Assembly (NCBI RefSeq): GCF_050871315.1
Contig: NZ_JBJLRE010000016.1
Origin: Kineococcus gynurae
GTDB lineage: Bacteria > Actinomycetota > Actinomycetes > Actinomycetales > Kineococcaceae
Direction: 5' to 3' (one strand)
DNA length: 64,000 nt
The translations under genes were made by a program, and so were the position numbers. Below, piece after piece: positions 52,306-60,864 of this stretch. Under the pieces are notes generated by a model. It ran no database searches. It saw only the letters and a list, made by a program, of their open reading frames with translations, and was not told the DNA's origin. How positions within the stretch are numbered: position 1 is the first letter of the stretch; each line of letters opens with the position of its first letter.

Positions 52306-52489
52306 CACAGCACTGTCGGGGCCCGCCGGGTGGATCAGGGTGCGTCGACGTCGTCCGGCGCGCCGCCGGGGAGCCGGTGCCGGGCGTCCCCCGGGACGTG
52401 CGCAGGACCTTCGCGGGAGGTCCGCGGGAGGTCCGCCGGAGCGCGTCGCCACCGGGTCACCGATGCCCCACAGTGGAAGGGTGAGCACC

Positions 52490-53365
52490 ATGACCGCCTC
52501 CTCGACCGCGCCCGGCGGGTACCGGGCCGCCCGCCCGCGGACCGCGGGGTACCTGCTGGCCGCGGTCGTGCAGGCCCTCGCGTTCGCCGTGCTGTTCGTG
52601 GTCTGCGTGCTGACCCGCCCCGGGCAGCTGGCCGAGGACGTCCTGCACGGCGAGGCCTACCGCCGGGCCGCCGAGGGCGGGGACTCCCCGCAGTGGCTCT
52701 CCTTCGCGACCACGCTCGTCGAGGGGTTGCAGCCCTGGCACTTCGTGATCGGTCTGGGGGTGCTGGCCGTCGTCGGCCTGCTGCGCCGCCGGCTGCGGCT
52801 GACCCTCGCCGCCCTGGCCACCGCCCTCGGGACGATGGGGCTGGCCGAGCTGCTCAAGCACGTGCTGCTGGAACGTCCGGACCTGGCCGGGACCGCGGGG
52901 GCGGCGGCCACCAACAGCCTGCCGAGCGGGCACACGTCGGCCGCGCTGGGGATCGGCCTCGGGCTGGTCCTGCTCGCCCCGGGCCGGTGGCGGGCCCCGG
53001 CGGCCGTCGTCGCGGCGGTCGCGGCCGGGTCGATGGGGGCGATGGTCGTCGAGCACGGGTGGCACCGGTTGTCCGACGTCCTGGCCTCGGCGCTGCTGGC
53101 CTCCTTCGTGGCCACGGTGACCGCGGTCCTGCCCGTCGGGTCGGGCCGTACCCGTCGGGTCGCGGCCCCGCCCGGGGCGGTGCTGCAGGCCGCGGTCCTC
53201 GTCCCGGCCCTCGCGGCCGGGGCGCTGCTGCTCGTCTACGCGCTGCCCACGGGCACCCTGCCCGTCTCGGCCCTCGACCTCTCGGCCGCCTCCGGGGGGC
53301 TGGTCGCGGCCGCGACGGTTCTCCTGGTGGCCCGGGCCCTCCCGCGCGAGGCGCGTCGGGACTGA
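52490..53365 (+). CDS. PAP2-family membrane phosphatase
   Basis: A 291-residue protein with about six helices. The three phosphatase motifs are KHVLLERPD, LPSGHTSAALG and HGWHRLSDVLAS. It dephosphorylates lipid phosphates such as phosphatidic acid or undecaprenyl diphosphate. ATG 52490 has GGAAGG 9 nt upstream; a GTG at 52481 with CACAGT 6 nt before it would fit a leaderless start. It is followed closely by the proteasome activator gene, which does not seem related in function. Confidence 0.9.
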   Translation: MTASSTAPGGYRAARPRTAGYLLAAVVQALAFAVLFVVCVLTRPGQLAEDVLHGEAYRRAAEGGDSPQWLSFATTLVEGLQPWHFVIGLGVLAVVGLLRRRLRLTLAALATALGTMGLAELLKHVLLERPDLAGTAGAAATNSLPSGHTSAALGIGLGLVLLAPGRWRAPAAVVAAVAAGSMGAMVVEHGWHRLSDVLASALLASFVATVTAVLPVGSGRTRRVAAPPGAVLQAAVLVPALAAGALLLVYALPTGTLPVSALDLSAASGGLVAAATVLLVARALPREARRD

Positions 53366-53379
53366 GCAAGATGGGGGGC

Positions 53380-53976
53380 ATGTCCCAGGACCCGATGCAG
53401 GCAGACCCCGAGGACCCCACCCCGCCGGACGCGCCCCGGGAGAGCGCCGACGGCGGCGACCCGCGCGTCGTCGTGGTGACGCCGCAGGGCATGGGCATCG
53501 CCGAACCCCCCGAGGACGGTGAGCCCGGCCCGGCCGACCTGGTCAGCCAGCCGGCCAAGGTGATGCGCATCGGGAGCATGATCAAGCAGCTCCTGGAGGA
53601 GGTGCGGTCCGCGCCGCTGGACGAGGCCGGGCGGGCCCGGTTGGCCGACATCCACTCCCGCTCGATCGACGAGCTCAAGGACGGTCTCGCCCCCGACCTC
53701 GTCGACGAGTTGCACCGCATCGCGTCGCCGTTCGCCGCCGGCCAGACCCCTTCGGAGAGCGAGCTGCGCATCGCCCAGGCCCAGCTGGTCGGCTGGCTCG
53801 AAGGCCTCTTCCACGGCATCCAGACCGCCCTGGTCGCGCAGCAGATGGCCGCCCAGGCGCAGCTGCAGGAGATGCGCCGGGCGCTGCCCGCGGGCGCCCC
53901 GCACCCGCCGGCCCGTGGGGACGGGCGCGACGGGATGCCCCGGGTGACCCCGCCGGGGACGGGCCAGTACCTCTGA
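53380..53976 (+). CDS. bpa: bacterial proteasome activator (Bpa/PafE type)
   Basis: A 198-residue helical protein. The core QPAKVMRIGSMIKQLLEEVRSAPLDEAGRARL and AQLVGWLEGLFHGIQTALVAQQMAAQ match the family formerly DUF2587. It ends GTGQYL; this C-terminal GQYL motif is what Bpa uses to dock on the 20S proteasome in mycobacteria. It therefore opens the core for ATP-independent degradation of unfolded proteins. ATG 53380 or 53371. No proteasome subunit gene is in the window. Confidence 0.93.
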   Translation: MSQDPMQADPEDPTPPDAPRESADGGDPRVVVVTPQGMGIAEPPEDGEPGPADLVSQPAKVMRIGSMIKQLLEEVRSAPLDEAGRARLADIHSRSIDELKDGLAPDLVDELHRIASPFAAGQTPSESELRIAQAQLVGWLEGLFHGIQTALVAQQMAAQAQLQEMRRALPAGAPHPPARGDGRDGMPRVTPPGTGQYL

Positions 53977-54431
53977 GCCCGCGCTGGGCGTTCTGGCGGC
54001 GGGAGCCGGACCCCCTCGGCGAGGGGGTCTGGCAGCGCGCCGTGCACGGGGTCGACCGCGCCGTCCGCCGCTACGAGCAGGTCGTCGACGGGTGCCCGCC
54101 CGGCCCGTCGAAGGTGGCGCTGGAGGCGTTCCTGCCCCGCGTGGACCTCGTGGCCCGAGCCGCCACCGCCACCGGCCGCGCGGCCCAGGCGGAGACGCCC
54201 TCCGCGGACATGCGGATCCCGAACGGACCCGAGGGCCGGGCCCGCGACACCCACCGCCGCCTGACCCGGACCGCGACCGCGTGCGCGCAGGCGGCCGAGG
54301 CGGCGGCGATGATCCGCGTCGAGGTCGACCCCGGCGCCCCCACACCGGTCGACCCGGCCCGCGTCGCGGCCGTCGAGCGGGCGGTGCGCAAGGCCGAGGA
54401 GCTGGCCGGGCTCGTCCCGCCGCCCGCCTGA
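53973..54431 (+). CDS. conserved hypothetical downstream of bpa, possible CTG start
   Basis: A helical, Ala/Arg-rich protein with VHGVDRAVRRYEQVV and ARVAAVERAVRKAEELAGLV, unknown function. The first ATG/GTG/TTG is GTG 54042, giving 129 residues. But the frame stays protein-like upstream (SPRWAFWRREPDPLGEGVWQ) as far as a CTG that overlaps the bpa stop as CTGA. A CTG start at 53973, giving 152 residues, would explain this. Either way it is closely coupled to bpa. Confidence 0.6.
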   Translation: MSPRWAFWRREPDPLGEGVWQRAVHGVDRAVRRYEQVVDGCPPGPSKVALEAFLPRVDLVARAATATGRAAQAETPSADMRIPNGPEGRARDTHRRLTRTATACAQAAEAAAMIRVEVDPGAPTPVDPARVAAVERAVRKAEELAGLVPPPA

Positions 54432-54542
54432 ACCGGTGCGGGCCGGTCTCCGGTACCCCGTGTCGGAGGTCGGTGCCAGAGTGTGAGCTCCCACCGCCGG
54501 ACGGGGCACCGCCCTCGCCGCTGAGCCACCAAGGAGATCGCC

Positions 54543-55601
54543 GTGCACATCGATTCGGCCCGTGAACTCAAGGCCCAGCTGCGGGCCGGAGCCCTCGACG
54601 AGATCCGGTCGCAGGGACTCCGGGGCGGCGCCGGTGCGCCCGCCGGGTCCTACGGCTCGGTGCCCGGCGGCGTCGCCAGCGTCGGGATCAGCGTGCTGGG
54701 CCGCGGGTCGGAAGGCCCGCGCTACGGCCTGGCCGTGCGGTACTCCGGGGCCCGCGGTGACGTCCTGGCCGAACGCGCCCGGGCCCTCACCAGCACCGCC
54801 GCGGGGGCCGAGCTGGACGTGCGCGACGTCGGCCGGATCCGAGCCCTGTCCTTCCCCACCGGGTCCACTCCGACCGGTGGGCCGGGTGGGGGCACGGGGA
54901 CCGACACCCGCTGGGCCGCGACCACGCTGCAGCAGCGCACCCGCCCCCTGCACCCGGGCCTCTCGATCGCCCAGGAGGACGTCACCGCGGGGACGCTGGG
55001 CGCGTTCGTGCGGGTCGAGGGCTCCGACGGCGTCTACATCCTGTCCAACAACCACGTCATCGCCGACTCCGACCGCGCGAGCGTCGACGACCCGATCCTG
55101 CAGCCGGGGCCGGCCGACGGTGGCCAGGCCGCCGACCGGGTGGCCCGGTTGGCGCGCGCCATCCCCCTCGCCGCGGGCGACGGCAACACGGTCGACGCGG
55201 CGATCGCGCTGCTCGCCGACGGCGAGGAGTTCGACCCGACCTACCCCGTCGGCCGCATCACCGGCTTCACCGACCCCGAGGACGAGGTCGACGTCGAGAA
55301 GGTCGGGCGCACCACCGGGTGGACGACGGGTCGGATCTCCGCGATCGAGCTCGACGACGTGGCCGTGGAGTACCCGGTCGGGGTGGTGTCCTTCGACGGG
55401 CAGTTCGAGGTCACCGGGCACGACCGGGCGTTCTCGGCCGGTGGGGACTCGGGGTCGCTGGTCTACCTGCCCGGCTCGGGTCAGGCCGTCGGGCTGCTCT
55501 TCGCGGGCAGCGAGCGCGGCGGGGACAACGGCACCGGGCTGACGTTCTGCAACCCGATCGGCCTTGTGCTCAGCGCTCTCGGTGCGACACTCGTGGGGTG
55601 A
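54543..55601 (+). CDS. trypsin-like serine protease, intracellular type
   Basis: A 352-residue protease. The catalytic triad is His in SNNHVIAD, Asp in VDAAIALL and Ser in AGGDSGSLVYL. It has no signal peptide or membrane segment, unlike most trypsin-like proteins. Residues about 40-110 form an N-terminal domain (VGISVLGRG, RYGLAVRYSG, ELDVRDVGRIRA) of the same pattern as the whole of the next small protein. GTG 54543 has AAGGAGAT 5-6 nt upstream, a very good ribosome site. It overlaps the next gene by GTGA. Confidence 0.85.
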   Translation: MHIDSARELKAQLRAGALDEIRSQGLRGGAGAPAGSYGSVPGGVASVGISVLGRGSEGPRYGLAVRYSGARGDVLAERARALTSTAAGAELDVRDVGRIRALSFPTGSTPTGGPGGGTGTDTRWAATTLQQRTRPLHPGLSIAQEDVTAGTLGAFVRVEGSDGVYILSNNHVIADSDRASVDDPILQPGPADGGQAADRVARLARAIPLAAGDGNTVDAAIALLADGEEFDPTYPVGRITGFTDPEDEVDVEKVGRTTGWTTGRISAIELDDVAVEYPVGVVSFDGQFEVTGHDRAFSAGGDSGSLVYLPGSGQAVGLLFAGSERGGDNGTGLTFCNPIGLVLSALGATLVG

Positions 55602-55837
55602 GCGCTGAACCGGGGACGTCCAGCCGGGAGGACGCACGCGCCGCCAAGGCGCACGTCGCCCGCATGCTGGCGGGAGACGCACGGGTCAACGGGCTGGGGA
55701 TCACCCGTTGGCAGAGCAGTTACGCGGTGAAGGTCAACGTCGTCGACGCCGACGACACCCCCGACCTGCCCGACACCGTGGACGGGGTCCCGGTCCGGAT
55801 CGACGTGATCGGCCGGATCACCGCCCGCGCAAGCTGA
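55598..55837 (+). CDS. free-standing copy of the protease N-terminal domain
   Basis: A 79-residue protein with LGITRWQSSYAVKVNVV, then VDGVPVRIDVIGRITARAS. It aligns by eye with the N-terminal domain of the protease just upstream: GIxxxx, YxxxV, xxDVxGRIxA in the same order. GTG 55598 overlaps the protease stop by four bases. It could bind or chaperone the protease in place of its own domain. The 3' end overlaps the convergent HAD gene by 20 bp. Confidence 0.75.
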   Translation: MSAEPGTSSREDARAAKAHVARMLAGDARVNGLGITRWQSSYAVKVNVVDADDTPDLPDTVDGVPVRIDVIGRITARAS

Positions 55838-56711
55838 GCAGCCGCTCCAGCACCTGGGCGACCCCGTCCTGGTCGCACGCCGGGGCCACCCCGGCCGCCG
55901 CCGCGCGCGCGTCCGCGTGCCCGTCGGCCATGCCGTAGGACAGCCCCGCCCAACGCAGCATCTCCAGGTCGTTCGGCATGTCCCCGAAGGCCACCACGTG
56001 CTCGGCCCCCAGCCCGCGCTCGGCCGCGACCTCGGCGAGCGTGGACGCCTTGGTGACCCCGCGGGCCATGATCTCGACGAGGCTGTCGGCGGCGTTGGAG
56101 TGGGTGATCGTGACCAGGTCCCCCAGCTCGGCGGAGGCGATGGCCACCATCTCGTCGCTCGGCACCGGCGGGGCCTTGGCCAGGATCTTCACCACCGGGA
56201 GGTCCTCGGCGAGCAGCTCCTCCATGTCCGCCACCCGCTGCTCCAGCCCGGTGTCGAACCGGGTCTCGTACTGCGGCTCGCGCCGGAACCCGACGACCGC
56301 CTCCAGACCGAACCCGATGCCCGGCAGCAGGGGGCGCAGCCGCCGGGTCACCTCGCGCACCACGTCCTCGGGGATGGTGTGCTGACGCACGACGGCGCGG
56401 GTGTCCAGGTCGTAGACGACGGCTCCGTTGGCGCAGACGACCTGTCCGCTCAACCCGGCCTCCTCGGCCAGCGGGGTCACCCAGCGCGGCGGGCGACCCG
56501 TCACGGGGATGACCGCCACACCCGCCTCGGCGCAGGCCCGGAACGCGGCCAGCGTGCGGGCCGACACCGGCCGGTCGCGGGGCAGGATCGTCCCGTCGAG
56601 GTCGGTGGCCACGAGCCGCCACCCGGGGGCGAACCCGGCCTCGTGCGCGACCGGGCGACCGGCGACCGGTCCGTCGTGGGAGTCCAGCAGCGGGCCGGCG
56701 GGGGTGCTCAC
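55818..56711 (-). CDS. HAD-superfamily phosphatase (Cof type), copy 1
   Basis: A 297-residue Cof-type HAD hydrolase. Motif I is VATDLDGTILP, motif II is VIPVTGRPP, motif III has the Lys of GVTKAS and motif IV is AFGDMPNDLEML. The cap domain is between II and III. It dephosphorylates small phosphometabolites such as sugar phosphates. An N-terminal extension of about 30 residues precedes motif I. GTG 56711 has CAGGAT 6 nt upstream. It lies 14 nt after a second Cof gene on the same strand. Confidence 0.87.
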   Translation of the reverse strand: MSTPAGPLLDSHDGPVAGRPVAHEAGFAPGWRLVATDLDGTILPRDRPVSARTLAAFRACAEAGVAVIPVTGRPPRWVTPLAEEAGLSGQVVCANGAVVYDLDTRAVVRQHTIPEDVVREVTRRLRPLLPGIGFGLEAVVGFRREPQYETRFDTGLEQRVADMEELLAEDLPVVKILAKAPPVPSDEMVAIASAELGDLVTITHSNAADSLVEIMARGVTKASTLAEVAAERGLGAEHVVAFGDMPNDLEMLRWAGLSYGMADGHADARAAAAGVAPACDQDGVAQVLERLLSLRGR

Positions 56712-56725
56712 CCCTTCATCCTGCC

Positions 56726-57547
56726 TCACGCGGGGGCGGCCCCCGCCGCGCCGAGGGAGTCCAGCACGTCGGCCACCCCGTCCTCGCCCACGGGGGCGCA
56801 GACCTCGTCGGCCGCGGCCCGGACGTCGGCCGAGGCGTTGCCCATCGCGACGCCCCGGGCGGCCCAGGCCAGCATCTCCAGGTCGTTGCGGCCGTCGCCG
56901 ACCGCCACCGTGCCCGAGCGCGGGACCCCCAGACGCAGGCGGACGTCCTCGAGGGCGCTGGCCTTGGTGATGCCCTCGGGCATCAGGTCCAGCCACGCGC
57001 TCCAGCCGACCGCGTAGGTGAGGCCCTTCAGCCCGACCGTGTCCACCAGCCGCAGGAACTCCTCGGAGGTGTGCTCGGGGCTGCGGACCACGACCCGCAT
57101 GACCTCCTGGGCGAACAACTCCTCGAACGGGACGATCTCGACCTCGCCGGCCAGCTCCCCGTCGGGGAACGGACCGCTGGCCAGCACCCCCCGCCCGGGC
57201 ACCTCGACGGCGAACAGACCGGTCGGCAAGGTCTCGCGCAGCAGCCGGACCGTCACCGACGGGTCGAACGTGTGGTGCTCGACGATGCGGTGACCGTCCG
57301 GCGCACCGAGGTCGAGCTCGACGGTGAGCGCCCCGTTCGCGCAGACGACGAAACCCCGCTGCAACCCCAACCGCTGCACGACCGGCAGGGTCCCCGGCAG
57401 CGAGCGCCCGGTGGCGATGACGACGGCGGCCCCGTCCTTGGCCGTGCGACGCACGGCGTCGCGGACCCGGTCGGACAACCGGCCGTCGTGGTCCAGCACG
57501 GTCCCGTCGACGTCCAGCGCGACCAGCAGGGTCGGGACTTCTTCCAC
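56726..57547 (-). CDS. HAD-superfamily phosphatase (Cof type), copy 2
   Basis: A 273-residue Cof-type HAD hydrolase: VALDVDGTVLD, VVIATGRSLPG, GITKASAL and AVGDGRNDLEML. It is a paralogue of the next gene, with the cap region diverged. GTG 57547 is preceded by GGAGG; an upstream in-frame extension looks non-coding. Its neighbour upstream is a glycosyltransferase on the same strand, 31 nt away. Confidence 0.87.
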   Translation of the reverse strand: MEEVPTLLVALDVDGTVLDHDGRLSDRVRDAVRRTAKDGAAVVIATGRSLPGTLPVVQRLGLQRGFVVCANGALTVELDLGAPDGHRIVEHHTFDPSVTVRLLRETLPTGLFAVEVPGRGVLASGPFPDGELAGEVEIVPFEELFAQEVMRVVVRSPEHTSEEFLRLVDTVGLKGLTYAVGWSAWLDLMPEGITKASALEDVRLRLGVPRSGTVAVGDGRNDLEMLAWAARGVAMGNASADVRAAADEVCAPVGEDGVADVLDSLGAAGAAPA

Positions 57548-57578
57548 GGCAACCTCCGTCGACGAGCGGACGATCACC

Positions 57579-58748
57579 CTAAGCAGGCGGGGTGGACCCC
57601 TGCGAGACGAACGGGCGAACGACGGCCGTCCGGGTGGTGCCCTCCGTCCCCGCACCCGCCTCCGCGTAGCGCTGCAGGGTCGCCGCGAGCGTCCGCGACC
57701 AGGTCGCGTCAGTTTCGGTGGCGAGGTTGTGGCGGTGGATCCGGTCGCGCCGGGCGGGGTCCACGGCCAGCTCGCGCAGCAGCTGCACGGCGTGCTCGTC
57801 GTCGCGGGCGAGCAGGCCCTCCACGTCGTGCCGGACGAACTCGGTCACCCCGCTGGAGGCCATGGCGACCACGGGCAGCCCCGCGCACCGGGCCTCCAGG
57901 GCGGCCAGACCGAAGGACTCCAGGCGGGCCGGGGCGAGGTAGACGTCGGCCTGGGTCAGCAACGTCCGGACCCGGTCACGGTCGACCCGGCCGACGAGCT
58001 CGACGCGCCCGGCCAGTCCCGCCGCGCTCAGCCGGCGTCGGGTCGCCTCCAGCAGCGGCCCCGCCCCCACCAGGACGGCCCGCAGGTCGACGTCGGGCGG
58101 CAGCTGCCGGTGCAGGTCGGCCAGCATCCGCACCAGGGCCACCGGCCGCTTGCGGGCCGCGAAGCGCAGGGCGCTGACCACGGTGAAGGTCGAACCCGCC
58201 GCCTCCCGCCGGCTCCGTCCGCCGAGCTCGCCCCGCCAGGGCGCCGGGTCGATCCCGTTGTGCAGCAAGGGGACCGGAACCCCGAGGGTGCGTGACAGCG
58301 GGTCGGCGACGACCGTGCTGACGGCCGTCCAGCGCAACCCGGCCGCGGTGGCCGCGCGCAGGGCCACCGCCATCGGCAGCGTCGCCCCGTGCGGCAGCAT
58401 CGAGTGCACCGTGACCAGCGCGGGGATGCCCTCGGCCCGGGCCGACGCCGCGGCCCGCCAGGCCAGCGGCGAGACGACCGAGGAGTGCGCGTGCACGACG
58501 TCGGCCCCGGCGAGGACGCGGGCCAGCCGGGATCCCAGGAAGGCGGACCCGCCGAGCCGGACGACGCGGCCCGCCCCGGGGACGACCTCGCGCAGGTCGA
58601 CCGGGGTCCGGTCCCCCTCGGCGGGGGTGCGGGTGACGACGTCGACCGTGTGACCGAGGCCGGTGAGCCGTTCGGCCAGGTCGCGCACGTGCAGTTCGAT
58701 GCCCCCGAGGACCGGCAGGTAGCTGTCGGAGACCAGGACGATCCTCAC
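57579..58748 (-). CDS. glycosyltransferase family 4
   Basis: A 389-residue GT-B glycosyltransferase. IVLVSDSYLPVLGGIELHVRDLAERL opens the acceptor domain, HAHSSVVSPLAWRAA follows and LLHNGIDPAPW marks the hinge. ARLESFGLAALEARCAGLPVVAMASSGVTEFV holds the donor-binding E(x7)E. GTG 58748 overlaps the flippase-type gene stop by GTGA, so the two are coupled. Substrate is likely an NDP-sugar and lipid acceptor; unresolved. Confidence 0.9.
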   Translation of the reverse strand: MRIVLVSDSYLPVLGGIELHVRDLAERLTGLGHTVDVVTRTPAEGDRTPVDLREVVPGAGRVVRLGGSAFLGSRLARVLAGADVVHAHSSVVSPLAWRAAASARAEGIPALVTVHSMLPHGATLPMAVALRAATAAGLRWTAVSTVVADPLSRTLGVPVPLLHNGIDPAPWRGELGGRSRREAAGSTFTVVSALRFAARKRPVALVRMLADLHRQLPPDVDLRAVLVGAGPLLEATRRRLSAAGLAGRVELVGRVDRDRVRTLLTQADVYLAPARLESFGLAALEARCAGLPVVAMASSGVTEFVRHDVEGLLARDDEHAVQLLRELAVDPARRDRIHRHNLATETDATWSRTLAATLQRYAEAGAGTEGTTRTAVVRPFVSQGSTPPA

Positions 58749-59782
58749 GCCGCACCCGCCTCCGCGCCGAGCCGTCCGCGGCGGCGGCGCCGCAGCGCCC
58801 ACCACCCGGCGAGCGCCGCCCCGCCGACCGGGACCTCCAGCAGGACGACGAAGGCGCGGTAGAGCAGGACCCCGGCCACCGCCGCCCCCGGCGCGGCCCC
58901 GCCGGCCAGCAGGACCCCGGCCGCGCCCGCCTCGGCGAAGCCCGCCCCGGCCGGGGTGAGCGGCACCGAGCTGACCAGGCGGTCCACCACGAACGCCACC
59001 ACCAGCACCGACAGCGTCGGGACGGCCGCGGTGAGGTGCAGGCAGGCGCCGAATAGGACCCCCTGCAGCAGGACGTAGCTGACCACCCCGGCGGTCAGCG
59101 GGCGCCACCGACCCCGGATCGTGCGCCGGACCTGACCCCGCAGGGCCAGGGCCTCCCGGCGGCAGCGCACGATGCGGCGCAGCCCGACGCGGCGGCGGCC
59201 GACCGCGGCGACCCGACGGGCCAGGACCGCCGACCCGCTGCGGGAGAACGCGACCGCGGCCAGGGTCGCGGCCACCGCGACCAGCGCGACGACGCCCGCG
59301 GTGGGGGCGAGCACGTGCGCGGGCAACCGTCCCAGCAGGGCGGTGGCGGCCAGCGCCGCGCCGCAGACCCCGAGCTTGCCGATGACGTCGAACACGTTGC
59401 TGGTGATGGTGAAGTCGGCGATGCGTCGGAACCCGAAACCCCAGCGGCGCAGCATCGAGGTGTTGAGCCAGACCCCGAACGCCCCGCCCGCGGGCAGGAC
59501 GTTGGAGACGGCGCTCCCGGTGAGGTTGAGCAGCAGGGCCCGACGCTGGGACAGACCGGGCAGGGCGCCGGTGAGCGTCCAGCTGTAGGACCACAGGCCG
59601 ATCCCCCAGAGCGCGGCCAGGGCCAGCAGGTGCCCGCCCGGGACGGCGTCGACCAGACCGAGCACGGCCTCCCAGGTGGTGCCCACCAGCCGCGGCAGCT
59701 GCCACAGGCAGACCCCGGCGAGCGCGAAGGACGCGAGCCCGAGGACGAACCGGCGCGGGAGGAGGAGGGGGCGACGTGGCAG
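58745..59782 (-). CDS. LPG-synthase-TM-like flippase/membrane protein
   Basis: A membrane protein of about 345 residues with eight or so helices, of the lysylphosphatidylglycerol-synthase-TM (UPF0104) type. It has LPAGGAFGVWLNTSMLRRWG, FTITSNVFDVIGKLG and SSVPLTPAGAGFAEAGAAGVLL. These occur next to glycosyltransferases and may move lipid-linked sugars. No ATG, GTG or TTG lies in frame before the first helix without overlapping the divergent gene; CTG 59782 is the best available start. Confidence 0.75.
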   Translation of the reverse strand: MPRRPLLLPRRFVLGLASFALAGVCLWQLPRLVGTTWEAVLGLVDAVPGGHLLALAALWGIGLWSYSWTLTGALPGLSQRRALLLNLTGSAVSNVLPAGGAFGVWLNTSMLRRWGFGFRRIADFTITSNVFDVIGKLGVCGAALAATALLGRLPAHVLAPTAGVVALVAVAATLAAVAFSRSGSAVLARRVAAVGRRRVGLRRIVRCRREALALRGQVRRTIRGRWRPLTAGVVSYVLLQGVLFGACLHLTAAVPTLSVLVVAFVVDRLVSSVPLTPAGAGFAEAGAAGVLLAGGAAPGAAVAGVLLYRAFVVLLEVPVGGAALAGWWALRRRRRGRLGAEAGAA

Positions 59783-59791
59783 ATTGCCGAC

Positions 59792-60646
59792 GTGCCCACC
59801 GCCGACGACCGCTTCGTCCTGGTCGCCTTCCACGCCCACCCCGACGACGAGGCCCTGCTCACCGGCGGGACGCTGGCCCGGGCCGCCGCGGAGGGTCACC
59901 GCGTCGTCCTGGTGACCGCGACCGACGGGGACGCGGGTCTGGCCGCCGACGAACCGGGCGCCGGGCTCGGCCGCCGCCGGGTCGAGGAGCTCATGGACTC
60001 CGCGGCCGCCCTCGGGGTGCACCGCGTGGTCCGGCTGGGTCACCTGGACAGCGGCTTCGCCGGTCCGGGTGCGGGGGGTGCGACCGGGACGGGTGCCGGG
60101 GAGGTGTTCAGCCGGCTCCCGGTCGAGCAGGTCGCGCACGAGCTGGCGGCGGTGCTGCGCGAGGAGGGTGCCGACGTGCTCACCGGCTACGACCCCGCCG
60201 GGGGGTACGGGCACGTCGACCACGTCCACGTCCACCGCGTCGCGCAGCGGGCCGCGGTGCTCGCCGGGACCCGGGTCCTGCTGGAGGCGACCGTGGACCG
60301 GACCCTGATCCGGCGCGGCGTCCGGCTGGCCCGGCTCGTGCCCGGTTTCGTCAGCGACGCGACCGCCCACGGGCTGGGCGCCGGCTTCAGCGACCGGGCG
60401 GACATCACCCACCGGGTCGACGTGCGGGAGCACCTGGGGGCGAAGCGCGCGGCCCTGCGGGCCCACACGAGTCAGACCGAGACCCGCTCGGCCCGCCGCG
60501 CCCTGCGCGGGGTGGGCCTGCTGGGCGCGCTGCCCCGACCGCTGGCCGACGTGGTCCTCGGCCGGGAGTGGTTCGTCGAGCGCGGACGGCGCGGTCCCGT
60601 CACCGGTGACGTGTTCGCCTCGCTGCGCCGGGTCTCCGACGGCTGA
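59792..60646 (+). CDS. PIG-L family deacetylase
   Basis: A 284-residue LmbE/PIG-L protein. The zinc motif AHPDDE is at residues 15-20, and GHVDHVHVHRVAQ contains the second metal site. It removes acetyl from GlcNAc-linked compounds; relatives act in mycothiol synthesis or on glycolipids. GTG 59792 has CAGATT 6 nt before it. It is divergent from the flippase/glycosyltransferase operon, so a shared glycolipid pathway is likely but unproven. Confidence 0.88.
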   Translation: MPTADDRFVLVAFHAHPDDEALLTGGTLARAAAEGHRVVLVTATDGDAGLAADEPGAGLGRRRVEELMDSAAALGVHRVVRLGHLDSGFAGPGAGGATGTGAGEVFSRLPVEQVAHELAAVLREEGADVLTGYDPAGGYGHVDHVHVHRVAQRAAVLAGTRVLLEATVDRTLIRRGVRLARLVPGFVSDATAHGLGAGFSDRADITHRVDVREHLGAKRAALRAHTSQTETRSARRALRGVGLLGALPRPLADVVLGREWFVERGRRGPVTGDVFASLRRVSDG

Positions 60647-60864
60647 ACCGAGGCCGGGGAGGCGCTCGTCGGCCGGCGGGTGATCCGTCACCGCCACACT
60701 GTGCCCGCTCGGGGCGCTCGTCGTCGCGTCACCGCCCCGCGCGTTCACCGGTTCGGCCCCGACCTCCATGCCGACACTGTGGCGCAAAGATCACCCCCGC
60801 GGGTCGCGAAGCGCCGAGCCGCCCCGGAACCGCCCGTCACGGACACAGTTCCGCCACAGCGCGG
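60647..60864. repeat. intergenic region with repeated motifs
   Basis: 218 bp between convergent genes, no gene seen. It holds CGCCACA at 60692 and 60852, its complement at 60778, an 11-bp direct repeat ggcgctcgtcg at 60661 and 60713, and gtcaccgcc at 60688 and 60728. This is more repetition than the other gaps show. Some copies can pair (CGCCACA with TGTGGCG) to form a long hairpin. Confidence 0.5.
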
